Of a DNA stretch of 7,573 nucleotides, positions 1-6,979 are shown piece after piece. The translations under genes were made by a program, and so were the position numbers. Each line of letters starts with the position of its first letter. Within the stretch, counting starts at the first letter, position 1. The notes under the pieces are model-generated. The model saw only the letters and a program-made list of their open reading frames with translations, was not told the DNA's origin and did not search any database. The stretch is taken from the NCBI GenBank assembly GCA_900554855.1, contig USIZ01000057.1, forward strand, positions 1 through 7,573. Direction: 5' to 3'. This DNA is from an uncultured Eubacteriales bacterium. GTDB taxonomy: Bacteria > Bacillota > Clostridia > Oscillospirales > Oscillospiraceae.

Positions 1-555
1 TATTACTATCTGGTTGATCTTGACACCAGCGACAGCTATCGGGAGATTGCGCTGGCCGACTGGGGCAACAGCGACTGGCTGACCACCCATTTCTTCCGGT
101 TCGACGGAGCCGACCTCACCTATCTGGGTTGGGCCAGCGGCCTTCCGGATGACCATACAACTCAGTTCCACGGGGACGGTAGCATTACCGCTATGACCCG
201 GCTGGACGTAATGCAGACCTGGTCCGGCCTGCGCACCTACAGGCTGGAAAACGACCAACTCCAGCAGGTAGACGGCGAGTTCTGCGTCCCGGTGCTCCCG
301 GACGGCTGGAAGGTCACCCTGCGGCGGGAACTGACCGTCTACGAGCGGCCCGACCGCAGCTCCGGTCAACTCACCCTTTCCCCCGCCAGCACTGCGCTGA
401 GCTTCCCCTCCACCGACGGTGAGCATTGGGTGGAGATCCAGTGCGCCAATGGCGATACAGGCTGGGCTTATTTCCCGGAGCTCTTCCAGGTGGAATCCGG
501 CTCTCAGGCACTGGATGCCGACGAAGTATTCGGCAATCTGTTCCTGGTCAGTTAA
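1..555 (+). CDS. C-terminal fragment of a VCBS/FG-GAP-like protein with an SH3-like end (5' truncated)
   Basis: The reading frame is open from base 1 to the TAA at 553-555, so this is the last 184 codons of a longer gene. The ATG at 193 is internal, because the frame continues upstream without a stop and with the same protein character. Residues 1-50 carry an acidic stretch (DLDTSDSYREIALADWGNSD) resembling the calcium-loop repeats of FG-GAP/VCBS beta-propellers. Residues about 95-160 look like a bacterial SH3-like domain: WKVTLRRELTVYERP, then a short segment ending in HWVEIQ and GDTGWAYF, the usual turn before the last strand. Such domains commonly bind cell-wall peptides or other surface polymers, so an extracellular or envelope role is plausible, but the N-terminus and any signal peptide lie outside the window. 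No catalytic motif is visible. The family assignment is from pattern only, and the exact function is unknown. Confidence 0.75.
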   Translation, partial: YYYLVDLDTSDSYREIALADWGNSDWLTTHFFRFDGADLTYLGWASGLPDDHTTQFHGDGSITAMTRLDVMQTWSGLRTYRLENDQLQQVDGEFCVPVLPDGWKVTLRRELTVYERPDRSSGQLTLSPASTALSFPSTDGEHWVEIQCANGDTGWAYFPELFQVESGSQALDADEVFGNLFLVS

Positions 556-563
556 AACTATGT

Positions 564-608
564 CTGCGGCCTTCGCATAAAGTGCGAGGGCCGCAGTTTT
601 TTGCCTTT
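564..608 (+). terminator. Rho-independent terminator after the SH3-like gene
   Basis: A 14-bp stem (564-577 with 583-596, one G-T pair) closes a 5-base loop and is followed by six T (597-602) and a second T-run after a GCC interruption. It begins 8 bases after the stop at 555, so it ends the transcript of the truncated gene and insulates the next promoter. Confidence 0.93.
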
Positions 609-613
609 TTTGG

Positions 614-642
614 TTGATTTGTATCTTAAAATAAATTATGAT
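614..642 (+). promoter_or_regulatory. Sigma-A-type promoter of the AAA+/M41 protease gene
   Basis: TTGATT at 614-619 and TATGAT at 637-642 are separated by exactly 17 bases in an AT-rich intergenic stretch directly after the preceding terminator. Transcription would start near 649, giving a leader of roughly 45 bases. I see no operator palindrome (such as a CIRCE element) around it, so the sequence gives no sign of classical heat-shock repressor control. Confidence 0.8.
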
Positions 643-682
643 ATAGGCAGTATTTTTCGCAAAACCAGAAGAAAGAGAAACC

Positions 683-686
683 GAGG
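683..686 (+). promoter_or_regulatory. Ribosome binding site fixing the start at 695
   Basis: GAGG at 683-686 lies 8 bases ahead of the ATG at 695. This supports 695 as the start of the 1112-codon gene over later internal ATGs. Confidence 0.7.
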
Positions 687-694
687 TATCACCT

Positions 695-3600
695 ATGACA
701 CTCTATCACATTCTGATCGATTTTGGCGGCGGACTGGACCTGAAGGGGAAGATCTCTGCCTCATTGGCGATCCGCAAGATGATTGAGCGGCTCTCCAACG
801 AGTATGAAAGCCGCGTTCGCTCCGTGCAGGACACCAAATGTGAGATCGATCTGAGCAGCCCGGCCGATGATCTCACCAACTCCCTGCGCAGTATGCTGGA
901 AGGCATGGCCGGCGGCATGAACTGCCGCATTGAAATCGAATCTGCGGCAGGCGGCGAGGAAGGCTCCCCTGTATTCGCCAAAGCGTCTGCCTCCCCTGCT
1001 CAGCCGACACCGCACGGTCCAAAGGAAGCAGCCGCTCCGAGCCGCAGTCAGCGCAGCAGCACGCTGGCTGAGATCCTCGATCTGGTCGGCGCCGAAGAGT
1101 TCAAGGCGCTGTGCGAAGAGCTGAACGACATGGCTCCTGCCCTGCGGGCGCTGAAGGATCAGTCTTATCTCCAGCGCAACACTTACCTCTTCACCATCGA
1201 CGACGGCTACGGTCTGACGCATGCCCTCAAGCTGATGGCAAAAATGCTCAAGGAGCTGAGCCTGATCTCTGACGCAGACCCCTCCGAGATCCGCCTGCCC
1301 AACACGGACGATGTGGATGAGCTGGCCAAACTGGAGGACAACATGCGCCGGGAGATGCGCAAGCTGGAGGGCTGTGTCGTCTGCCTCGACCTGAGCCAGT
1401 GCATGAGCAATCTGGACAAACCCGGCTACCGCAGTGTGCTGCGGACAATCTACTCCAACTGCAAGAGCGTGCTGGTGTTCCGCATTCCATTTCTGGAGCA
1501 GCGGGCCCTCCAGACCGTGCAGGCCATTCTGGACGATGTGTTCTTCCTGCGCACCATCACCTTTATCCCCATGGATTTTGAGGATCTGAGCAAGTGCGCC
1601 ATCCGGGCAGCCAAGAACTACGGCTTTACGCTGGACGGCTCCGCGGAGCCGATCCTCGCCCAGATGGTCGCCCACGAGAAGAGCGACGGCCGCTTCTACG
1701 GCATCAAATCCGTAGAAAAGATCGTCGATCAGCTGGTATATGAAAAGCTGCGTCAGCTCCCCGCCGACGAGGCCGTGGGCGGCACCATCACCGCCGCCGA
1801 TCTGCGGCGGCTGGACGGCGAGAGCGACCTAATGGATCTGCCCGCCGAGGACAAACTCCGCCAGCTCATCGGCATGGAACCGGTGGCCAAGCAGATCGAC
1901 GAGATCGTCTCGCTGATCGAATACGCCATCAAAAGTTCGACTTCTTCCTCCCGGCCCTCCATCCACATGCGCTTTGTGGGCAATCCGGGCACCGGCAAGA
2001 CCACCGTGGCGCGCATTCTGGGTCAGATGCTCAAGGAGCGCGGCATTCTGCGCAAGGGCGTGTTCTTTGAGTATGAGGGTGTGGATCTGATCGCCAAGTA
2101 TGTGGGTCACACTGCCCCGAAGGTGGCCCAGATCTGCCGGGACGCCTACGGCAGCGTGCTGTTCATCGACGAGGCTTACGCGCTGGCAGACACGGATGAA
2201 AACCGTGCCGCCTCCTTCAACTCTGAAGCGCTGAACACCCTGCTCAGCGAAATGGAAAACCACCGGGACGACATGGTCGTCATCATGGCCGGTTATAAGA
2301 ACGAGATCGACGACCTGATGCGTTCCAACCCCGGACTTGTCCAGCGCATGCCCTATGAGATCAACTTCCCCAACTATACCCGGGAACAGCTTTCCGAGAT
2401 CTTCTTTGCGCAGGCCCGGAAGGACTTCCTCTTCGGAGAGGAATTCATCGATCGGGTACGCGAGTATTTCCGCACCCTGCCCAACAACGTCTATCTGAGC
2501 CCCACCTTTGCCAATGCCCGGTTCGTGCGCAACCTGTTTGAGCGCACCTGGAGCAAGGCGGTTATGCGCGCCAAGCTGGAAAAGGCAGAGCTCACCACGC
2601 TGCTCCCTTCCGACTTCGACAAGGCCGCCGAGGAGATGGATGCCGCCAGCAACGGCGCCATGGTGTTTGGCAAGCACGCCTCCGGCGCCACCATGTTCTC
2701 CGAGGAGGAGGCCAAGATTCGCTTTGCCGACGTGTGCGGTGAAGACGAGGCCAAGGAACTGCTGACGGAATTGGTCGACTTTTTGAAGCACCCGGCCAAG
2801 TTCCAGGCCATCGGCGCCACCATTCCTCACGGTGCCCTGCTCTACGGCCCTCCCGGCACTGGCAAGACCATGCTGGCAAAAGCCGTGGCCGGTGAAGCCG
2901 GCGTCCCCTTCCTGTCCATTTCCGGCAGTGAGTTCGTGGACAAATTCGTGGGAGCCGGTGCCGAGAAGGTGCGCTCTCTGTTTCAGAAGGCCCGGGAGCT
3001 CTCCCCCTGCATTGTGTTCATCGACGAGATCGATGCCATTGGCACCAGCCGGGCCGGAACCGGCCACGCCGATTCCGTGCTGATCCAGCTGCTGACGGAG
3101 CTGGACGGCTTTGACGACAAGAGCGAGGTCATTGTGCTGGCCGCCACCAACCAGCCCCAGCTGCTGGATCCCGCCCTGCGGCGGCCCGGACGATTTGACC
3201 GGCAGGTGCCGGTGGAGCTGCCCGATCTGGAGGGACGCGTGTCCATTCTGGAGCACTATCTCGCCAAGGTGGCCCACGAGGACGGCATTAACGTCAACGA
3301 AATTGCCCGACTGGCCTCCGGCTGCTCCGGTGCAGAGCTGCGCAACATCGTCAACGAAGCTGCGCTGGCCGCCCTGCGCCAGGGCCGGGACAAGGTGAGT
3401 CAGACCGATCTGGCCGAGAGCATTGACGTTATTTCCGTCGGCTACCTGAAGAAGAACGACATCATGAGCGAGCACGAGAAGTGGGTCACCTGCTATCACG
3501 AGATCGGCCACGCGCTGGCCGCCGCACTCCAGACCAACTCCGCTCCGGTGCAGAAGATCACAATCCTCCCCCGCACCTCCGGCGTACTCGGCTTTGCTCA

Positions 3601-4033
3601 GCAGCTGGAGACCAGTGAGCCGGTCATGTACACCCGCACCCAGCTGGAAAACCGGATCGTTACGATCTGCGGCGGCCGGGCCGCTGAGGAAGTCCACTTC
3701 CACGAAGTGACCACCGGCGCATCCAATGACATCGAAAAGGCCACTGGCATGGCCCGTTCCATGATTGCCCGCTACGGCATGACGGAGGAGTTCGACATGG
3801 TGTGCCTTGAGCGTTCCAGCGGAGGTTATCTCGGCGGCGGCACCCACCAACAGTGCAGCGAGGCCACCGCCCGGGCAGTAGACGAAAAAGTCATTGAACT
3901 GGTGCGTGCCCAGCATAAGAAGGCCTATGACCTGCTCAAGGCCAATGAAGACAAGCTGGATGAGCTGGCCAGGTTCCTCTTTGAACAGGAGACGATCACC
4001 GGCACCGAGTTTATGGAGATTCTGAATCGGTAA
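695..4033 (+). CDS. Multi-AAA+ ATP-dependent zinc metalloprotease: CbbX/SpoVK-like AAA+ fused to FtsH-like AAA+ and M41 peptidase
   Basis: Residues 1-82 form a small alpha/beta region, followed by an Ala/Pro/Ser-rich linker (about 84-122). Residues about 123-370 resemble an AAA+ fold that has lost its ATP motifs: GYGLT (171-175) has Leu for the Walker A Lys, and CLDLS has Leu233 for the Walker B Glu. Residues about 385-645 are a complete CbbX/SpoVK-type AAA+ domain: Walker A GNPGTGKT 429-436, pore motif YVGHTA from 469, Walker B FIDEA with D492/E493, candidate arginine finger R551. Residues about 675-925 match the FtsH ATPase: GPPGTGKT 718-725, pore FVG 751-753, FIDEID with D777/E778, sensor N819, RRPGRFDR 829-836. 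The M41 peptidase follows, with HEIGH 935-939 and third zinc ligand D1012. All catalytic residues of the last two modules are intact, so ATP-driven unfolding and proteolysis is expected. FtsH itself is about 600-700 aa and membrane-anchored. No membrane segment is seen here, so this enzyme is probably cytosolic. Substrates are unknown. It is monocistronic, with its own promoter and terminator. Confidence 0.93.
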   Translation: MTLYHILIDFGGGLDLKGKISASLAIRKMIERLSNEYESRVRSVQDTKCEIDLSSPADDLTNSLRSMLEGMAGGMNCRIEIESAAGGEEGSPVFAKASASPAQPTPHGPKEAAAPSRSQRSSTLAEILDLVGAEEFKALCEELNDMAPALRALKDQSYLQRNTYLFTIDDGYGLTHALKLMAKMLKELSLISDADPSEIRLPNTDDVDELAKLEDNMRREMRKLEGCVVCLDLSQCMSNLDKPGYRSVLRTIYSNCKSVLVFRIPFLEQRALQTVQAILDDVFFLRTITFIPMDFEDLSKCAIRAAKNYGFTLDGSAEPILAQMVAHEKSDGRFYGIKSVEKIVDQLVYEKLRQLPADEAVGGTITAADLRRLDGESDLMDLPAEDKLRQLIGMEPVAKQIDEIVSLIEYAIKSSTSSSRPSIHMRFVGNPGTGKTTVARILGQMLKERGILRKGVFFEYEGVDLIAKYVGHTAPKVAQICRDAYGSVLFIDEAYALADTDENRAASFNSEALNTLLSEMENHRDDMVVIMAGYKNEIDDLMRSNPGLVQRMPYEINFPNYTREQLSEIFFAQARKDFLFGEEFIDRVREYFRTLPNNVYLSPTFANARFVRNLFERTWSKAVMRAKLEKAELTTLLPSDFDKAAEEMDAASNGAMVFGKHASGATMFSEEEAKIRFADVCGEDEAKELLTELVDFLKHPAKFQAIGATIPHGALLYGPPGTGKTMLAKAVAGEAGVPFLSISGSEFVDKFVGAGAEKVRSLFQKARELSPCIVFIDEIDAIGTSRAGTGHADSVLIQLLTELDGFDDKSEVIVLAATNQPQLLDPALRRPGRFDRQVPVELPDLEGRVSILEHYLAKVAHEDGINVNEIARLASGCSGAELRNIVNEAALAALRQGRDKVSQTDLAESIDVISVGYLKKNDIMSEHEKWVTCYHEIGHALAAALQTNSAPVQKITILPRTSGVLGFAQQLETSEPVMYTRTQLENRIVTICGGRAAEEVHFHEVTTGASNDIEKATGMARSMIARYGMTEEFDMVCLERSSGGYLGGGTHQQCSEATARAVDEKVIELVRAQHKKAYDLLKANEDKLDELARFLFEQETITGTEFMEILNR

Positions 4034-4045
4034 TTGGATAAAATT

Positions 4046-4084
4046 GCAGGCCTTCGGGAACATACTCCCGAAGGCCTGCTTTTT
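4046..4084. terminator. Shared bidirectional terminator between convergent genes
   Basis: A perfect 14-bp stem (4046-4059 with 4066-4079) with a 6-base loop is followed on the plus strand by TTTTT (4080-4084), 13 bases after the protease stop. Read on the minus strand, the same hairpin lies a few bases past the tail-gene stop (4083-4085) and is followed by AATTTTAT, a weaker T-run. One hairpin therefore probably serves both genes, more strongly for the plus strand. Confidence 0.88.
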
Positions 4085-6578
4085 ATTTCCACCTTCCCAG
4101 CACCAGCACTGCCACGGTAAGTGCATCTGCGCCTCCGAAGCTGCCGGACGGGTTATGCACAAAGACGCGGGCGCGCTGGTTATCGCCCTGCGGTACAACC
4201 TTCACATTCCAGCCAAGCGCAGCACCGGCATTGCTTCCGACGCTCTCCAGCGTTCCGAAGGCCGCCACGCCCGCTTGCAGGGCAAACGGATAGCTCACCC
4301 ATTTTTCCAGCACGGATGCGGCGGAATATTCCGCTGTCACGTTGCACCACATCATGGCAAGGCCGGAGGCATACTTAATGTACTCCCAGCCGCCGGAGGT
4401 GCCGGAAACGGCCACAAAATCCCCGACACTTTCACTGCCGATCATCAGGCCGCTCACCGCGTTCACCGGTGCGCCGTAAATATTGAGTTTTCTAATCCCC
4501 TCGCCCGTATCATAACGCTCCGCCTCCAGCGTAACGCCGCTGCCGCCGTTGGCAAACCGGATCTGGCTGTCCCATTCATCCGTGCCGCCGCTGGGCTGAA
4601 GGCGCAGACCGTACTGCTTTCCCTTCTGCTCGTAGCCGCCGAATAGGTAATGGCGGTTCAGTCCATTCACCCGCTCCGTTTTGAGCTGAAAGCCGCCGAT
4701 CTCGCCCGCCGCCGCTGTGACCGTGCCATCTGCCGTGAGCTTGAAGTTATCGCTGTCAATGGTCAGGCCGTTGGAGGCGACGACAAGTTCCAGTTTATAG
4801 CTGCCGTCCTCCTCCATCCGGTAGCGCAGAAAGCTCGTGCCGTCGCCAACGCAGAGCTGGCCGCTGGAATCCAGATAGACGCCCCGGGTGGTGTTGTCCG
4901 CCGACGCCTTTCCCCCGGAATAGATAGCGTCCGCGGTGATGTGGAAGCCGCCGATATCCGCCCCGAAGGCCACCAGATCGCTGACGGAGATCTTCTCCGC
5001 CGTAATGGACTTGGCCGTGATAACGCTGCCGTTCAGGCTGTTGTACTCGGTCTGCTCCACGGTGATCGATACGCCGTCCGTGTTCAGCTTGTAGTAAAGA
5101 CCGTCCTCCCCCTGCACCACCAGTTTGTCCGCCACCACGGTGCCGCCCTCGATCAGGTTGCCCTTGATGGTCACGCCCACCAGCTCGCCGGTGATCGTGG
5201 CTCCGTCGATCGTCAGATCCTTGATGATACCGGAGGTGGCATAGAGATGCTCGATGGACGCCTGGTCAATGTTGGAGAAGTCAATATTCGCATACTTCAC
5301 TTCCGCGTCCTTGACCGACAGCTTGTCCGCATCCAGCTGGTCGATGCGGGCCGTCGCAGCGGTCAGGTCCGAAATATCCGCCTTTTGTGCGGTCAACTGT
5401 GCCAATTCCGCATTCTCCGCCTTCAGCTTATCGATCCTTGCAGATGTCGCCGTCACATGCTCCGCTTCCAACTGCCTGACAAAGGCAAGCTGGGCATCCC
5501 ATCGCTCCATGGCACGTGTAAGCGGCCCCGTTGCCGTAGTGCTGGTACTGTCCTCATGGCAGGCATAAGCGCTCAAAGTCATCTTTAAGCCGCCGTCATA
5601 CTCCAGCATCTGAGCCATAACAGGAAATCGCACTGTAACGCCGCTCTGGTCCGTGACCTGTATAATGTCCCCCGGCTCAATCGCCAGGTCGCCCAGCGCC
5701 TTGATCTTGCCGCCATGATAAGAAAAATTCTGCCGCATTTGATACAGCGAATCAAGCGTTTTCTGGGTCATCCAACGGTTTTCCAGCGCAATGCATCCAC
5801 CGGCGCCTCCGGCAGTCAACGTCTCCCGCCGCTCTGTTGAGGTCTGGACTGAATTGCCGTCGGCATCAACTGAAGTATTCGTCGACGTTGTGGCGACAAT
5901 ACACTGAATCTTTTTCAGCGTCCACTCCTCACTGTCCAGAGACAGTCCGTCCATATAGATCTGCTCCGGCCCCAACACCTGTTCCGTCTCCGAAAACCAC
6001 TTCACCTCCAGCCTTCCCGCACTGTCAATGCGGGCATTCACCCCCAGCAGTGCAGCCATATAACCGACCATCTCCCGCAGGGTGAAGCCCGTAGTCACCT
6101 CTGAGATCGTCACATCCGCAAGATCGTCGGCCAGGACTAACTCCACTCCCGCCGTCTTGGCGATATCCGCCAACACTGCTTTTGCCGTTGTCTCACCAGA
6201 TATGGAGGGAAAATAAGCCCGCTCCAACAGGGCAGTCATTGCATCATAGCCTGTCACACTGGTACGTTCGGCACTCTGCTCCACTTTTGTTATGGTAAAC
6301 CGGCCCAACATCACCTCCGCAACGCCCTCCGGACCCTGTCGCCCCAGAAAAAGCTGAATTTGCTTCCCCTGTAAGGACTTCGCATTCCCATTCAGCACGC
6401 ATTTCAACTCCGCAGACGGTGCTCCGCCCAGCGTCAGCCGATCCGTAGACCCCACTGCCCCGGCATTCAGCGTCAGCGTCACGATGTCCTCCCCCTGATA
6501 CTCCGTACCATCCTCCAGCGCGATCCGGGCATTGAATCGCCCGGATCCTTTCAAAAACGCCTCATTCAATGAACGCAC
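4083..6578 (-). CDS. Phage-type tail/baseplate protein with coiled coil and tail-fibre-like C-terminus (GTG start)
   Basis: This is an 831-aa protein if it starts at the GTG at 6576-6578. That start has a perfect AGGAGG (6586-6591) 7 bases upstream. An in-frame GTG at 6617 would add 13 residues but has only a GGAG three bases away. Residues 1-345 resemble the tail-hub part of siphophage tail proteins (LGRFTITKVEQ, SVTGYDAMTALLERAYFP, EPGDIIQVTDQSG). Residues about 357-425 are rich in heptad-like Ala/Leu/Glu/Lys and probably form a trimeric coiled coil (RIDKLKAENAELAQL). After that come short repeated beta-type segments (TIDGATITGELVGVTIKGN) and two IGGF motifs (near 541 and 626) common in tail-tip and fibre proteins. 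The last 100 residues (IKYASGLAMMWCNVT to the end) match the C-terminal receptor-binding head seen in many fibre proteins. The frame is intact. It stands alone here: no capsid, tape-measure, holin, lysin or integrase gene is in view, which is odd for a prophage gene. It could be a prophage relic, a tailocin part or a domesticated gene. Confidence 0.85.
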   Translation of the reverse strand: MRSLNEAFLKGSGRFNARIALEDGTEYQGEDIVTLTLNAGAVGSTDRLTLGGAPSAELKCVLNGNAKSLQGKQIQLFLGRQGPEGVAEVMLGRFTITKVEQSAERTSVTGYDAMTALLERAYFPSISGETTAKAVLADIAKTAGVELVLADDLADVTISEVTTGFTLREMVGYMAALLGVNARIDSAGRLEVKWFSETEQVLGPEQIYMDGLSLDSEEWTLKKIQCIVATTSTNTSVDADGNSVQTSTERRETLTAGGAGGCIALENRWMTQKTLDSLYQMRQNFSYHGGKIKALGDLAIEPGDIIQVTDQSGVTVRFPVMAQMLEYDGGLKMTLSAYACHEDSTSTTATGPLTRAMERWDAQLAFVRQLEAEHVTATSARIDKLKAENAELAQLTAQKADISDLTAATARIDQLDADKLSVKDAEVKYANIDFSNIDQASIEHLYATSGIIKDLTIDGATITGELVGVTIKGNLIEGGTVVADKLVVQGEDGLYYKLNTDGVSITVEQTEYNSLNGSVITAKSITAEKISVSDLVAFGADIGGFHITADAIYSGGKASADNTTRGVYLDSSGQLCVGDGTSFLRYRMEEDGSYKLELVVASNGLTIDSDNFKLTADGTVTAAAGEIGGFQLKTERVNGLNRHYLFGGYEQKGKQYGLRLQPSGGTDEWDSQIRFANGGSGVTLEAERYDTGEGIRKLNIYGAPVNAVSGLMIGSESVGDFVAVSGTSGGWEYIKYASGLAMMWCNVTAEYSAASVLEKWVSYPFALQAGVAAFGTLESVGSNAGAALGWNVKVVPQGDNQRARVFVHNPSGSFGGADALTVAVLVLGRWK

Positions 6579-6585
6579 TGTGTTT

Positions 6586-6591
6586 CCTCCT
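6586..6591 (-). promoter_or_regulatory. Ribosome binding site deciding the GTG start of the tail gene
   Basis: On the minus strand this reads AGGAGG, the full anti-16S core, 7 bases ahead of the GTG at 6578. It makes the downstream GTG the better start than the in-frame GTG at 6617. Confidence 0.8.
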
Positions 6592-6623
6592 CTTCTTGCT
6601 TTATCTGCATTTGTCACATTCTC

Positions 6624-6655
6624 CGCTGCTGTACCGTGATCATAGTACAGCAGCG
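6624..6655. repeat. Inverted repeat in the leader of the tail gene
   Basis: CGCTGCTGTAC at 6624-6634 is perfectly repeated in inverse at 6645-6655, with a 10-base centre. No T-run follows on either strand, so it is not a typical terminator. On the minus strand the centre holds TATGAT (6639-6644), which could be a -10 box, but no acceptable -35 lies 16-18 bases upstream (the nearest TTG-type hexamer, TTGCAT, is 23 bases away). It may be an operator or an mRNA stem-loop about 45 bases ahead of the start codon. The function is inferred only from position. Confidence 0.6.
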
Positions 6656-6730
6656 CCGCTGTCCGATATGCAAATATCTCATTTTCCCCTGTTTTTCCTG
6701 AAAAGCAGAGCGTTTTGAATCATTTTTTCT

Positions 6731-6777
6731 GCAAAAGAGCAAAAGCCCCGAAGTTTTATCACAAAACTTCGGGGCTT
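6731..6777 (-). terminator. Terminator between the 22-codon gene and the tail gene
   Basis: A perfect 15-bp stem (6743-6757 with 6763-6777) closes a 5-base loop. On the minus strand it runs into CTTTTGCTCTTTT, an interrupted T-run. There is no T-run on the plus strand, so it acts on minus-strand transcription, about 100 bases after the stop of the small gene at 6879. Confidence 0.8.
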
Positions 6778-6878
6778 AGCAGATCTATCAACTATAAAAA
6801 GAACGCTCGACTCATCTTTGAATGAATCCAGCGCAATCTAAACGGCATGACTGCCGGTATTCTCTTTTCAGGAACCCT

Positions 6879-6947
6879 TTACCGCTCGCTGGCGTACCAG
6901 TCATCCGTGTAGATCAGATCGTCCAGATCCTTACGCTTCTTATCCAT
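6879..6947 (-). CDS. Very small protein, 22 aa (hypothetical)
   Basis: This is an ATG-to-TAA frame encoding a 22-residue peptide that begins MDKKRKDLDDLIY and ends TDDWYASER. It is highly charged, with a basic start and acidic middle, no hydrophobic segment and no Cys, so it is neither a membrane peptide nor a bacteriocin of an obvious type. What makes it credible is its setting: GGAGG (within AAAGGAGG) 8 bases before the ATG, an extended -10 promoter at the right distance, and a terminator on the same strand. The transcript would be roughly 230 bases, of which about 100 lie between the stop and the terminator hairpin. I do not recognise the family. It could be a genuine microprotein, a leader peptide, or the translated part of a small regulatory RNA. 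Confidence 0.55.
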   Translation of the reverse strand: MDKKRKDLDDLIYTDDWYASER

Positions 6948-6955
6948 ATATCATT

Positions 6956-6960
6956 CCTCC
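6956..6960 (-). promoter_or_regulatory. Strong ribosome binding site of the 22-codon gene
   Basis: On the minus strand this reads GGAGG, preceded by AAA, and is spaced 8 bases from the ATG at 6947. This is the main reason to believe that the tiny frame is translated. Confidence 0.7.
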
Positions 6961-6979
6961 TTTCCTCTTGCTTGAGCAT

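Noticed and set aside
193..555. A complete 120-codon gene starting at the ATG at 193
   Set aside because: The same frame is open upstream to base 1 with matching protein character, so 193 is an internal Met of a truncated larger gene.
761..1675. A 304-codon minus-strand frame opposite the N-terminal part of the protease
   Set aside because: It has low-complexity His/Gln/Gly-rich content with no motif, and lies entirely inside the supported plus-strand gene.
1829..4198. A 789-codon open frame on the minus strand opposite the AAA+/M41 gene
   Set aside because: It is an antisense shadow produced by the codon bias of the real gene. The plus-strand frame has unmistakable Walker and HEXXH motifs, while the antisense product has no recognisable domain and runs through the terminator.
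4083..4400. A diversity-generating retroelement variable region at the end of the tail gene
   Set aside because: There is no near-identical template repeat and no reverse transcriptase in the window. The C-terminus looks like a fibre-head beta domain rather than a C-type lectin fold with adenine-rich variable codons.
4044..5588. Two long plus-strand frames (200 and 312 codons) opposite the tail gene
   Set aside because: They are antisense to a convincing phage tail protein, contain no domain signatures, and the first overlaps the terminator hairpin.
6579..6617. Upstream GTG start at 6617 for the tail gene
   Set aside because: It has only GGAG three bases away. The in-frame GTG at 6578 has a full AGGAGG at 7 bases, and the 13 extra codons would contain the RBS itself.
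6780..6878. A second small frame of 18 codons after the 22-codon gene
   Set aside because: It has no ribosome binding site ahead of its ATG, which lies within a small hairpin. The composition gives no support.
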